Source: Candidatus Kuenenia stuttgartensis
Lineage (GTDB): Bacteria > Planctomycetota > Planctomycetia > Isosphaerales > Isosphaeraceae
Direction of reading: 5' to 3'
NCBI GenBank assembly: GCA_945874095.1
Contig: CAMCFM010000005.1
Span: 1 to 29,448, forward strand
DNA length: 29,448 nt
Below the pieces are notes generated by a model, which was given only the letters and a program-made list of their open reading frames with translations, did not search any database and was not told where the DNA came from. The stretch's first letter is position 1, and each line of letters begins with the position of its first letter. The position numbers and the translations under genes are program-made. Below are positions 1 through 7,411 of the stretch, piece by piece.

Positions 1-572
1 ATGGCATATGATGCGAGCAGGATTCTCCATCGATAGATCTGTAGCGAATCTGCCAAAGGTGTCAATTGAACGAGAATCATGGCAGTGAGCGAAGGTGCAA
101 TCGCCCCTCCGACCATCATTCCGCTCGCCAGAAAGCCGGTGGCCCGGGCTCGTTCCGTCTCCGGAAAAATCTGTCCCAAAGCCTTGGCCGCACAAGGGAA
201 TGCACCCGCCTGAGCCGCTCCCATCATTCCCCAGAGAATCAGCAGAGAGTTAAAGTCTGTTGCAAATGCACTTAAAAGTGTTGCCAGAGACCACACCACC
301 GCAAGCATGGCAAGAGCTCGCCGGCTGCCGATGCGGTCTGCCATAAATCCGCCCGGAAGTTGCATTAAGGCATATGAAAAGTACCAGACCGACTGAATCC
401 AGCCCATATCTCGCGCAAAGTCGGTAAATTTCAAGTCGCGTGCAATCTCGGCCGCCGGCACACTCAGGGCCGCTCTCTGGATATATGCAATTGCAGCTGA
501 AAGGCATAAAAAGAGGAGGACCTGATACCGTGCCGGGTTCGCTTCCGCAGAATCACTGGAATGGATGGACAC
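1..572 (-). CDS. MFS transporter, N-terminal part (cut by window edge)
   Basis: This is the first about 190 residues of a major facilitator superfamily permease; the rest lies outside the window. It starts at a GTG (570-572) with an AAGGAG ribosome binding site six bases upstream (579-584). The translation has a hydrophobic first helix (VLLFLCLSAAIAYIQRAAL), the WYFSYALMQLPGGFMADRIGSRRA stretch that holds the MFS loop 2-3 signature (G-x-x-x-D-R-x-G-x-R/K), and further helices (SLLILWGMMGAAQAGAFP, then GFLASGMMVGGAIAP). The pattern is that of anion/sugar-acid permeases such as hexuronate and galactonate carriers. It begins 12 bases after the stop of the aldolase-like gene, so the two are probably co-transcribed. 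By context it may import the sugar acid used by the two enzymes upstream; the substrate is inferred, not shown. Confidence 0.85.
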   Translation of the reverse strand, partial: MSIHSSDSAEANPARYQVLLFLCLSAAIAYIQRAALSVPAAEIARDLKFTDFARDMGWIQSVWYFSYALMQLPGGFMADRIGSRRALAMLAVVWSLATLLSAFATDFNSLLILWGMMGAAQAGAFPCAAKALGQIFPETERARATGFLASGMMVGGAIAPSLTAMILVQLTPLADSLQIYRWRILLASYA

Positions 573-584
573 AGGCCGCTCCTT

Positions 585-1502
585 CTAGGAATTCTGTTTG
601 AGTTGCAATTGAAGCTGATCAAAAAGCCGGTCAATTTCTTGGGCTGTCTCAGCATCAAGCGACCAGCTGAAAGGCTGTCGCCGTTTCTCGGACTTAAAAA
701 GCCCGCGTTTGACCATCAAATACTTCTCAATGGCCAGAAAACCGTCCAGACCAGCCTGAAGTTGCAATACAACGATGGCGCAGATGGGGTAATAAATGGC
801 ATAAGCCGCGGCCTCGTCGCCCCGCTTCAGGGCCTTCCAGAGTGCCACAATGCCGTCCAGCAAGTCTACGCCGGGCATGGTTCCGGTGATCCCTCGACGA
901 TAGCTGTCGATCAGGAGGAATCCGCCTGAACCTTCGTAGATCTTTGCCTTACCAGCAGTTGCGTCTCTCAGGGCCGAAAGGTTTGGCCCGATCGGAGATG
1001 CCTCGGGCTTGAACAGGATTTTATCTTCGCCGAACCAGTCCAGTAATTTGACATAGACCTCAAGTGGTATGGCGGATCCGACATAACTCGATGCATCCTG
1101 TACGATTACGGGAATCCCGATGCCGTCGGCCAAGGTGCGGTAATAATCCAGCAGGGAATCGGCTGAAAGCCTGCTGGAAAGCGGTGGGGCAGCCATCACG
1201 GCATCGCAGCCAGCTTTTTCGGCAAATTGGGCATAGGCCAGAGCCTGCTTACCACTCTCTGCACCCACGGCAGCAAAAACCGCTCCTCGACCGTTGCTGA
1301 ATTCGACAATCTGTTCCGTCAGAGACTGTCGTTCTTCATAAGTCAGCCTGAGGATTTCGGAAACCATGCCCGTTCCGAACCCATCGGCACCTACAGCATA
1401 AATCCAGTCGATTTCAGACTTTAGGGCAACGGAATCAATTCGGTCGTCGCTGTCAAACGGCGTGTGCACGATCGGAAGGACACCGTGGAGGGGGCAGGGC
1501 AT
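585..1502 (-). CDS. Dihydrodipicolinate synthase/N-acetylneuraminate lyase family protein
   Basis: A 305-residue class I (Schiff-base) lyase of the DHDPS/NAL TIM-barrel family, at the family's usual length. Lys165 in ILFKPE sits where the Schiff-base lysine is expected. The GTTGE loop is replaced by GTGMVSE (about 43-49), and the YN-x-P strand that carries the catalytic tyrosine reads VIVQDASSY (132-140), with Gln at 135 in the tyrosine position. It is therefore unlikely to be the lysine-pathway DapA. It lies between a galactonate-dehydratase-like gene and an MFS permease, so a role as aldolase or dehydratase on a 2-keto-3-deoxy sugar acid is a reasonable inference. The ATG at 1500-1502 has an AGGTGA-type site just upstream. 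The specific substrate cannot be read from the sequence. Confidence 0.85.
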   Translation of the reverse strand: MPCPLHGVLPIVHTPFDSDDRIDSVALKSEIDWIYAVGADGFGTGMVSEILRLTYEERQSLTEQIVEFSNGRGAVFAAVGAESGKQALAYAQFAEKAGCDAVMAAPPLSSRLSADSLLDYYRTLADGIGIPVIVQDASSYVGSAIPLEVYVKLLDWFGEDKILFKPEASPIGPNLSALRDATAGKAKIYEGSGGFLLIDSYRRGITGTMPGVDLLDGIVALWKALKRGDEAAAYAIYYPICAIVVLQLQAGLDGFLAIEKYLMVKRGLFKSEKRRQPFSWSLDAETAQEIDRLFDQLQLQLKQNS

Positions 1503-1573
1503 GATGATTCACCTGTGAGATTTGGAATCAGATGGGGGCATTGAGTGGGGCGAGAATCCTGTATGTGTGTAAG

Positions 1574-2752
1574 TTACCAGTCGCCGACACCGCCGTCACG
1601 ATAAAAGACTCGCTGGAGCAACTCTTGCTGGAACGGATGTTTGCGGACTTCTTCTTCGTTGATGGTCACTCCAAGGCCTGGTCGAGTGTTAGGCGTGACT
1701 GTGCGAGTGGATTTGTCCAGATGGAAGCCTTCTTCCACCACATCCTGACGCCATGGAACGTCGTTATGTACGGACTCGCAAATGATATAGCTTGGCTGGG
1801 AGAATCCAAATTCGATGGAAGCCGCGGTACTCACCGGCCCTTGCGGGTTATGCGGAGCCAGAGCAATTCGATAAGCGTCGGCCAGAGCCGCCACGCGTCG
1901 GGCTTCGGTAAATCCGCCGCAGTGTGTGATGTCAAGCTGGCAGACTTCACAACCTCGCGCAGCAAAGAGGTCGCGAAATGCTGCCAGGTGGGTCATTCGC
2001 TCGCCAGTTGCAATTGGAGTGGAGACGGCTGCGTTGATCGCAGCAAGCCCCTCAACACTTTCAGGCCAGCATGGTTCTTCGAAAAAGTAGAGCCCATAAG
2101 GCTCAAGAGCCTTGGCAAATTGCATTCCCATGGCGGGCGATGGCCGAGCATGGCAATCGACCATAATGTCAATGTCGTTTCCAACAGCATCACGCATGGC
2201 CGCCACGCAGGCCTCGGCCGCTTTTATCGGCTTCAGCCCCTCAATCGGCATGGTGGGTGGTACAGCCATCGATTTGAACGCTGTAAATCCATCAGCAACA
2301 GACTTTAAGGCGAGATCAGCAAAGCTTTTGGCGTTATCCACCGGTGTTTCGTAAAAGCTCTCCATATCGCCACCGCCCAAGTGGCTGTAAAGTCGGATAT
2401 AATCACGCACGGGCCCGCCCCAAAGCTTGTGGCAGGGGACTCCATGGATTTTACCGATGATATCCCAGAGCGCGATATCAATTCCAGCAATCGCAGTGGA
2501 CCGTTCAATCCCGCTCCCGTGCCAGAAGTGCTGTCTCCACATCATTTGCCAGAGATGCTCCACCCGGGTCGGATCTTCACCCACCACCAGTTGGGACAGG
2601 TCCTGAATCGCACCGACCACGCCCCTTGTGTGCCATTCCAGAGTGGCCTCGCCCCAGCCAATCAGGCCTGGTTGATCGGTGATCACTTTTACGAAAATCC
2701 AGTTACGCATCCGGGCATGGCAAACAAGCGTTTCAATTGCGGTGATTTTCAT
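1574..2752 (-). CDS. Enolase-superfamily sugar acid dehydratase (mandelate racemase/galactonate dehydratase-like)
   Basis: A 392-residue member of the mandelate racemase/muconate lactonizing enzyme group. The N-terminal capping domain (1-125) is followed by a TIM barrel. Metal ligands are visible as Asp199 (IMVDCH), Glu225 (FFEEP) and Glu251 (TGER). His201, two residues after the first ligand, and His301 (LAPHNP) match the two catalytic histidines of D-galactonate dehydratase, and Asp274 (QLDITHCGG) could pair with His301. The predicted reaction is metal-dependent dehydration of an aldonate to a 2-keto-3-deoxy acid. The lyase-like gene starts 71 bases downstream on the same strand, followed by an MFS permease, which suggests one catabolic operon. 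Galactonate is the best guess; gluconate, rhamnonate or another aldonate remains possible. Confidence 0.88.
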   Translation of the reverse strand: MKITAIETLVCHARMRNWIFVKVITDQPGLIGWGEATLEWHTRGVVGAIQDLSQLVVGEDPTRVEHLWQMMWRQHFWHGSGIERSTAIAGIDIALWDIIGKIHGVPCHKLWGGPVRDYIRLYSHLGGGDMESFYETPVDNAKSFADLALKSVADGFTAFKSMAVPPTMPIEGLKPIKAAEACVAAMRDAVGNDIDIMVDCHARPSPAMGMQFAKALEPYGLYFFEEPCWPESVEGLAAINAAVSTPIATGERMTHLAAFRDLFAARGCEVCQLDITHCGGFTEARRVAALADAYRIALAPHNPQGPVSTAASIEFGFSQPSYIICESVHNDVPWRQDVVEEGFHLDKSTRTVTPNTRPGLGVTINEEEVRKHPFQQELLQRVFYRDGGVGDW

Positions 2753-2951
2753 TCCGGTCTCATCTACTTAGATTGTACTTCCGAGATTTGCCCAATGATT
2801 CCTGACAATCTTTGCCGGAAATTGAGCTTCTTCACGAGTCGTCGAAGCGGAATCTTCGTCAATGAACTGGTTTGTATGTACACGACCTGTCAGAGATTTG
2901 CAACTCAAATGAGTTGGGATTTGAGGATTGTTTAATCGTCCGACTGGATTC

Positions 2952-2971
2952 CCGCCAAAAAAGTTTGGCGG
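2952..2971. repeat. Perfect 8-bp inverted repeat upstream of the ECF sigma gene
   Basis: CCGCCAAA (2952-2959) and TTTGGCGG (2964-2971) are perfect inverted copies around a 4-base loop. The element lies 60 bases before the GTG start preferred here for the sigma factor gene. It could be an operator or leader hairpin. It would be inside the coding region if translation began at the ATG at 2872. Confidence 0.55.
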
Positions 2972-3030
2972 AACTTGAGCGTGGATTTGACTCTTTGAAG
3001 TTAGGACCCGCAATAGATGAGGCGAATCGA

Positions 3031-3774
3031 GTGTTTATGATGCTGCCAAGAACTGTTTTCCACCATAGTCGCTTGCTCTTGCAAGACGAACCGTTCACAA
3101 TGGTGGAAGGAAGTTCTGATGCCTGCACCCTGACAGACGAATTGCGAGACCACCCTTCAGCTATGATCGATGCCGCGTGGGATGAGGGAATCGTTCCCGA
3201 TGATGAACCACCGACTCATTCAGACCATGCCCTTATTGAGCAATTCCGTAAGGGGCAGATGGATGCATCCACTCGTTTATACTTGAAATATGTGGATCGG
3301 CTGCTGGGTTTGACCAGCAAGAAGACGGGTGCTGAGTTGGCACGTAAAGTTGATCCCGAGGACATCGTTCAATCGGTGTTCAGGACATTTTTTCGACGGG
3401 TTGAGGAAGGTCTATATGACGTACCTGAAGGCGAAGATATCTGGAAGCTCTTGTTGGTTATAGGCTTGAATAAGATTCGAACGGTGGCTGTTTATCACAA
3501 GGCGGCCAAACGTGATTTGCGGAGAACACGTGTCGACTCCTCCTCCGGCGAGTATTTATCTCAGTCGGATGAGCGAGACGAGATGGCGTTTGCCTCGTTG
3601 AAGATTGTCATAGACGATGTCATGTCAGACATGCTCGAAGTCAACCGGCAAATCATTACCCAACGAATCGAAGGCTACGAAGTGTCAGAAATTGCCGCAA
3701 ATGTTAACCGCTCAAAGCGGACTGTTGAACGCGTACTACAAGACTTCCGCACACGACTTGCCAAAATGATTTGA
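3031..3774 (+). CDS. ECF-type RNA polymerase sigma factor
   Basis: A sigma-70 family ECF-like factor. The sigma-2 region begins at about ALIEQFRKGQMDASTRLYLKY and carries DPEDIVQSVFRTFFRR. The sigma-4 helix-turn-helix is near the C-terminus (YEVSEIAANVNRSKRTVERV). The frame is open back to an ATG at 2872, giving 300 residues. A GTG at 3031 has a GAGG site eight bases upstream (3019-3022) and is preferred, giving 247 residues. Downstream in-frame ATGs (3037, 3040, 3100, 3163) are also possible, and the N-terminal extension before sigma-2 is not recognised. The gene ends 16 bases before a large Ser/Thr kinase gene. Sigma factor-kinase pairs of this kind are a known planctomycete arrangement, with the kinase presumed to control sigma activity or the same stress response. 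Confidence 0.85.
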   Translation: MFMMLPRTVFHHSRLLLQDEPFTMVEGSSDACTLTDELRDHPSAMIDAAWDEGIVPDDEPPTHSDHALIEQFRKGQMDASTRLYLKYVDRLLGLTSKKTGAELARKVDPEDIVQSVFRTFFRRVEEGLYDVPEGEDIWKLLLVIGLNKIRTVAVYHKAAKRDLRRTRVDSSSGEYLSQSDERDEMAFASLKIVIDDVMSDMLEVNRQIITQRIEGYEVSEIAANVNRSKRTVERVLQDFRTRLAKMI

Positions 3775-3790
3775 TGTTTGGGACGCACTC

Positions 3791-6700
3791 ATGCGAACGA
3801 CTGATTTGGTCACCCCTTCACATTCTGTTCATGAATTGATCGATCATTACATTGATCAGTTTGAAATCGCCATGAATAGTGGCAAGTCGTTTGTATTCAA
3901 TGACTTCCTGCCACCCAAAGACCATCCTGATTATCCGGAAATTGCTTGCGAGCTTGTTCGGATCGACCTCGAATATGGGTTTGTAAAGAACCAAAGCAAG
4001 CACCTGAGCTGGTATGAAAACAATCTGCCTGGCTTATTCGAAAACGATCATTATCGCAAGGCAATTGCATTTGAGCTCGACCGTCTGTCAAAGATCTATC
4101 CGAATCATATGGGGCCTGAAGATTGTACTCTGGCAGAGTTAACTACTGATTCTGCAAATGGTTCAGACTATCTTGACTATTCCGTCATGGCGGACTTGTC
4201 AGACCTGACCGATCCTCTCGATTCTGAGTCGCACGACCCTCTTATTGAAGCTTCTACGATTTATCAGAATATGCGAAACGACCCTCTGCGAGAAGGGCCA
4301 GTGGATCTTAAGTCGATCCTCAAAACCAATCGTTTGAATGATCCCCGAGTCGACCAATTCTGCCAGACCTGTGAAGCAAGCCCAAAACTCGCCGATAAAC
4401 TCGCGGCTGCCACCTTGAGCATGCCACAGGCTGGAGACGATTTTCTCGGCTTCCATCTCGAAAGAAGTCTTGGTAAAGGCTCGTTTGGACAAGTTTTTCT
4501 GGCCAGACAAGGTGACCTCTCGAACCGCCATGTGGCTTTGAAAATCACCGCCGATGTGGGTGGAGAGGCAAAAAATCTGGCCCAGTTGCAGCACACCAAC
4601 ATCATTCCTGTCTATTCCGTTCACAGGTTCAACCAGCTTCGTGCCGTTTGTATGCCTTTTCTTGGTTCCGTGACACTCGCAGATCTCGTTCGCGAAGTCA
4701 AAGATAAGCCTCGCCCTCCAAGCACTTGGGCCGACCTGGTCAGCACCTCGGATGAATCCCACAAATCACTTTTTGTAACGACGATCACCAGTCGAAATTC
4801 CGAACTGAGCAGCATCGATCCGCCTGTTCGGAGCGATCCTACAAGCAGTTTATCTGACGAAGTCATCCAGCTCCAAGCTCCACTTTTCGTGAACTTAAGG
4901 ACAGCTTTTAACGCTGATTCCTTAAATGAAATCCACTTTGTTTCGTCCATCCTCTGGATCGCCAAAAAGATCGCTGAAGGTCTGGCCCATGCTCATGAGC
5001 GAGGGATTATTCACCGCGATTTAAAACCGGCAAACGTTTTGTTCTCAAACGATGGAGAACCCATCCTCCTCGATTTTAACCTCTCCGCCGACCTGAAAGA
5101 GCCTGTCCTAAGCCAGCTTGGCGGAACACTTCCTTACATGGCACCTGAGCAACTCTCAGGGCTTTATTCAAAAAACCTTCTGATTAATCCTTCGTCCGAC
5201 GTATATGCTATTGGAGTCATGCTTTACGAGATGCTGACGGGCCAGCTCCCGTTCCCCTTGAGGTCGGGAAGGCTGAAACAGATCCTCCCATTGATGATCG
5301 AAGATCGGCAAAATCAGCCTCAATCGCCAACCATCAAAAACCCATTTGTCACGCCAGCCACAAAAGCGATTATCGACCGTTGTCTCGCTTCAGATCCCGC
5401 AAACCGATATGCCAAAGCTCAGGACCTTGTCGACGATTTGGAATGCCAGCTTAAAGACTTACCGCTAAAGCACATCCCTGAACCATCCCTGAGGGAACAG
5501 TCCTCAAAATGGGTGAAACGGCACCCGCGGTTGACCTCGTCAAGCGTCCTTTTCTCCGTCTTCAGCGCGATCTTGATTTCACTTTCCGTCCTCTACATCT
5601 CTCGCGAACGAACAGTGCAGAAGGCTCAGGCCAATCTCGCAAATCAAACCGTTAAAGACAACTGGCCAAAGATTTTGTCGCAGTTACTCAAGCAAAATCC
5701 ATCGCCTGAGGAACGTGCTGAAGGTCTCGAACTCTGCCGCAAAACACTCCAGCCCTACCTCAATATTGCGGACGGCGCGGATTGGTCTAACCAGCGACTG
5801 GTAAACGACCTGCCGCCGATCGAGCATGCCAGCCTGACCCGCAGTCTCTCGGAACTGTTCTTCTTATGGTCAAAAACCGAATTGGATCAAACCAGCCTGA
5901 TTCGCGAAACCTCCCAAAAGCAAGCCGGACTGAACCATGCGAAGTGGCTTTTGGATCTTAGCCTGAAAGGCTTTAAAGATCAGCCGATTCCCCGGCCAGT
6001 TCAGCGATTGCAGGCACGGGTTGAGAAAATTCAAAAGGGTGGGGAATCCGGAATCGCAGTGGCTAACGTCTCAGATTCAGAATCTGTAAAGTCTGACCTG
6101 ACTCCATTGGATAGCAGAAATCAACTTCTTGAATTGGTCGATGCCCAGGACGGGATCGACAATCAAAAAGCAATCACAGTGCTTCAAAAGCTGACCGATC
6201 AAGACAGTTCCGCTTCATTCGCATGGTCTTTGCTGGGCGATGCTTATGCACGAAATGGCTTAATCACAAACGCTCGGGAAAGCTACAATCTCTCGCTGGC
6301 GTTGCAGAACGATCAGGTCTGGCCACGAGTCAATCGCGGAGTGCTTGCTCTGGAGCGTCGGGACTACGATTCGGCGATCACCGACTTCGCTGAAGTCACC
6401 AAACAACGCCCTGATCTTGCAACCGGATGGATCAATCTGGCTCTGGCACGTCTTGGCAAAGGCAACGCCGAGGAGGCTCTGGCTGATCTGGATCGAATCC
6501 CCCCGTTTTCGCAAGAGCCTGTGAGGGTTGGTTTTATACGCGCCCGATGTCTTGAAAAGCTGGGTCGCTTGAAAGAGGCACTTGTTTTGCGAACGGCCAC
6601 GTTAGAGAAAATTCCGACCGATGAACTCAGTTGGATCGCCCGCGGAACGGAACAACTTCCTGGCCGACCCGAGGCTGCGATCGCCGATTTTCAATCCGCT

Positions 6701-7144
6701 TTGAAGATCAATCCAGATTCCCTGGCGGCCCTTCAGAACATCGCGGCCGTTCAGTCGGAATACCTTGGACAGAATGGACTTGCGATTGAATCGCTCACGA
6801 GGCTCATCCAAAGTCATCCGCAATATGTGCCCGCTTTTGCCAGCCGAGGGATTCTACTGGCCCGCAAGGGGAGTGATCAGGAGGCCTTAGCCGATGCCAG
6901 GCTGGCACTTAAGCTCGACAGAAGTGTTCCAGTCTGTTATCAGGTTGCCGGGATTTATGCGACCACTTCGAGAATCACTCCTTCGAACGCCGATGAAGCG
7001 TATCAGCTTCTAGCCGAAGCTTTTAGATCAGATCGGAAATGGATTGACATCTCGTTGACTGATCCAGACCTGAAAAACCTCCGGACGGATAGTCGCTACA
7101 AACAACTGATAGACGCTTCAAGGCTTCTGCATAACCCACGCTGA
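3791..7144 (+). CDS. Membrane-anchored Ser/Thr protein kinase with TPR repeats
   Basis: A 1117-residue Hanks-type kinase. A 215-residue N-terminal region of unknown function precedes the kinase domain (about 218-555). Motifs seen are the glycine loop GKGSFGQVF (228-236), Lys251 in VALK, Glu259 as candidate helix-C glutamate, HRDLKPAN (408-415), DFN in place of DFG (428-430), and APE (451-453). About 70 residues are inserted between the hinge and the catalytic loop (about 303-375, Ser/Asp-rich). One membrane segment follows (about 583-603), then a long domain rich in TPR-type helices (about 755-1080) that is probably outside the cytoplasm. The gene follows the ECF sigma factor at 16 bases, so an operon is likely. 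Planctomycetes often pair such kinases with ECF factors; the signal sensed by the TPR part is unknown. Confidence 0.92.
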   Translation: MRTTDLVTPSHSVHELIDHYIDQFEIAMNSGKSFVFNDFLPPKDHPDYPEIACELVRIDLEYGFVKNQSKHLSWYENNLPGLFENDHYRKAIAFELDRLSKIYPNHMGPEDCTLAELTTDSANGSDYLDYSVMADLSDLTDPLDSESHDPLIEASTIYQNMRNDPLREGPVDLKSILKTNRLNDPRVDQFCQTCEASPKLADKLAAATLSMPQAGDDFLGFHLERSLGKGSFGQVFLARQGDLSNRHVALKITADVGGEAKNLAQLQHTNIIPVYSVHRFNQLRAVCMPFLGSVTLADLVREVKDKPRPPSTWADLVSTSDESHKSLFVTTITSRNSELSSIDPPVRSDPTSSLSDEVIQLQAPLFVNLRTAFNADSLNEIHFVSSILWIAKKIAEGLAHAHERGIIHRDLKPANVLFSNDGEPILLDFNLSADLKEPVLSQLGGTLPYMAPEQLSGLYSKNLLINPSSDVYAIGVMLYEMLTGQLPFPLRSGRLKQILPLMIEDRQNQPQSPTIKNPFVTPATKAIIDRCLASDPANRYAKAQDLVDDLECQLKDLPLKHIPEPSLREQSSKWVKRHPRLTSSSVLFSVFSAILISLSVLYISRERTVQKAQANLANQTVKDNWPKILSQLLKQNPSPEERAEGLELCRKTLQPYLNIADGADWSNQRLVNDLPPIEHASLTRSLSELFFLWSKTELDQTSLIRETSQKQAGLNHAKWLLDLSLKGFKDQPIPRPVQRLQARVEKIQKGGESGIAVANVSDSESVKSDLTPLDSRNQLLELVDAQDGIDNQKAITVLQKLTDQDSSASFAWSLLGDAYARNGLITNARESYNLSLALQNDQVWPRVNRGVLALERRDYDSAITDFAEVTKQRPDLATGWINLALARLGKGNAEEALADLDRIPPFSQEPVRVGFIRARCLEKLGRLKEALVLRTATLEKIPTDELSWIARGTEQLPGRPEAAIADFQSALKINPDSLAALQNIAAVQSEYLGQNGLAIESLTRLIQSHPQYVPAFASRGILLARKGSDQEALADARLALKLDRSVPVCYQVAGIYATTSRITPSNADEAYQLLAEAFRSDRKWIDISLTDPDLKNLRTDSRYKQLIDASRLLHNPR

Positions 7145-7411
7145 ATCCACCCTCAAGGGGTTTTGGTGTTGCTGTAAACCACTCTCTTATCAAGTGATAA
7201 GATTGTTTGTTCAGATTGGCATGAAAAAAGTCTTCTCAGAGTGTCCCAAACTCTCGGGAGCATCGTATCAATCATGTCAAGAATTCCAAACAATTTTTGG
7301 CGGACTGCTGAGTGCATTTCGACTATCCATGTCAAGGTGATGCAAGAGTCCCCACCACATGGCATATGCATACTGCTCAAAGACATCATCGGACGATCCA
7401 GGGAAATCAAA
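7145..7411 (+). other. Intergenic leader with short inverted repeats
   Basis: No gene is supported here. The frame of the protease is open back to an ATG at 7241, but that stretch does not look like coding sequence. Two small structures can be seen. ACCC/GGGT (7149-7161) runs into TTTT, which is a weak intrinsic terminator for the kinase gene at best. CTTATCA/TGATAAG (7186-7192 and 7195-7201) is a perfect 7-bp dyad with a 2-base centre that could be an operator. No clear promoter hexamers were found. Confidence 0.35.

Noticed and set aside
1532..2308. 258-codon plus-strand ORF
   Set aside because: It lies antisense to the enolase-superfamily gene, whose full motif set is intact. The plus-strand translation has no family features.
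2381..2935. 184-codon plus-strand ORF upstream of the sigma factor
   Set aside because: Most of it is antisense to the N-terminus of the dehydratase-like gene, and it overlaps the sigma factor leader. No motifs and no ribosome binding site of note.
4199..4965. Minus-strand ORFs of 113-187 codons inside the kinase gene
   Set aside because: They are shadows of the kinase frame, which carries all catalytic motifs.
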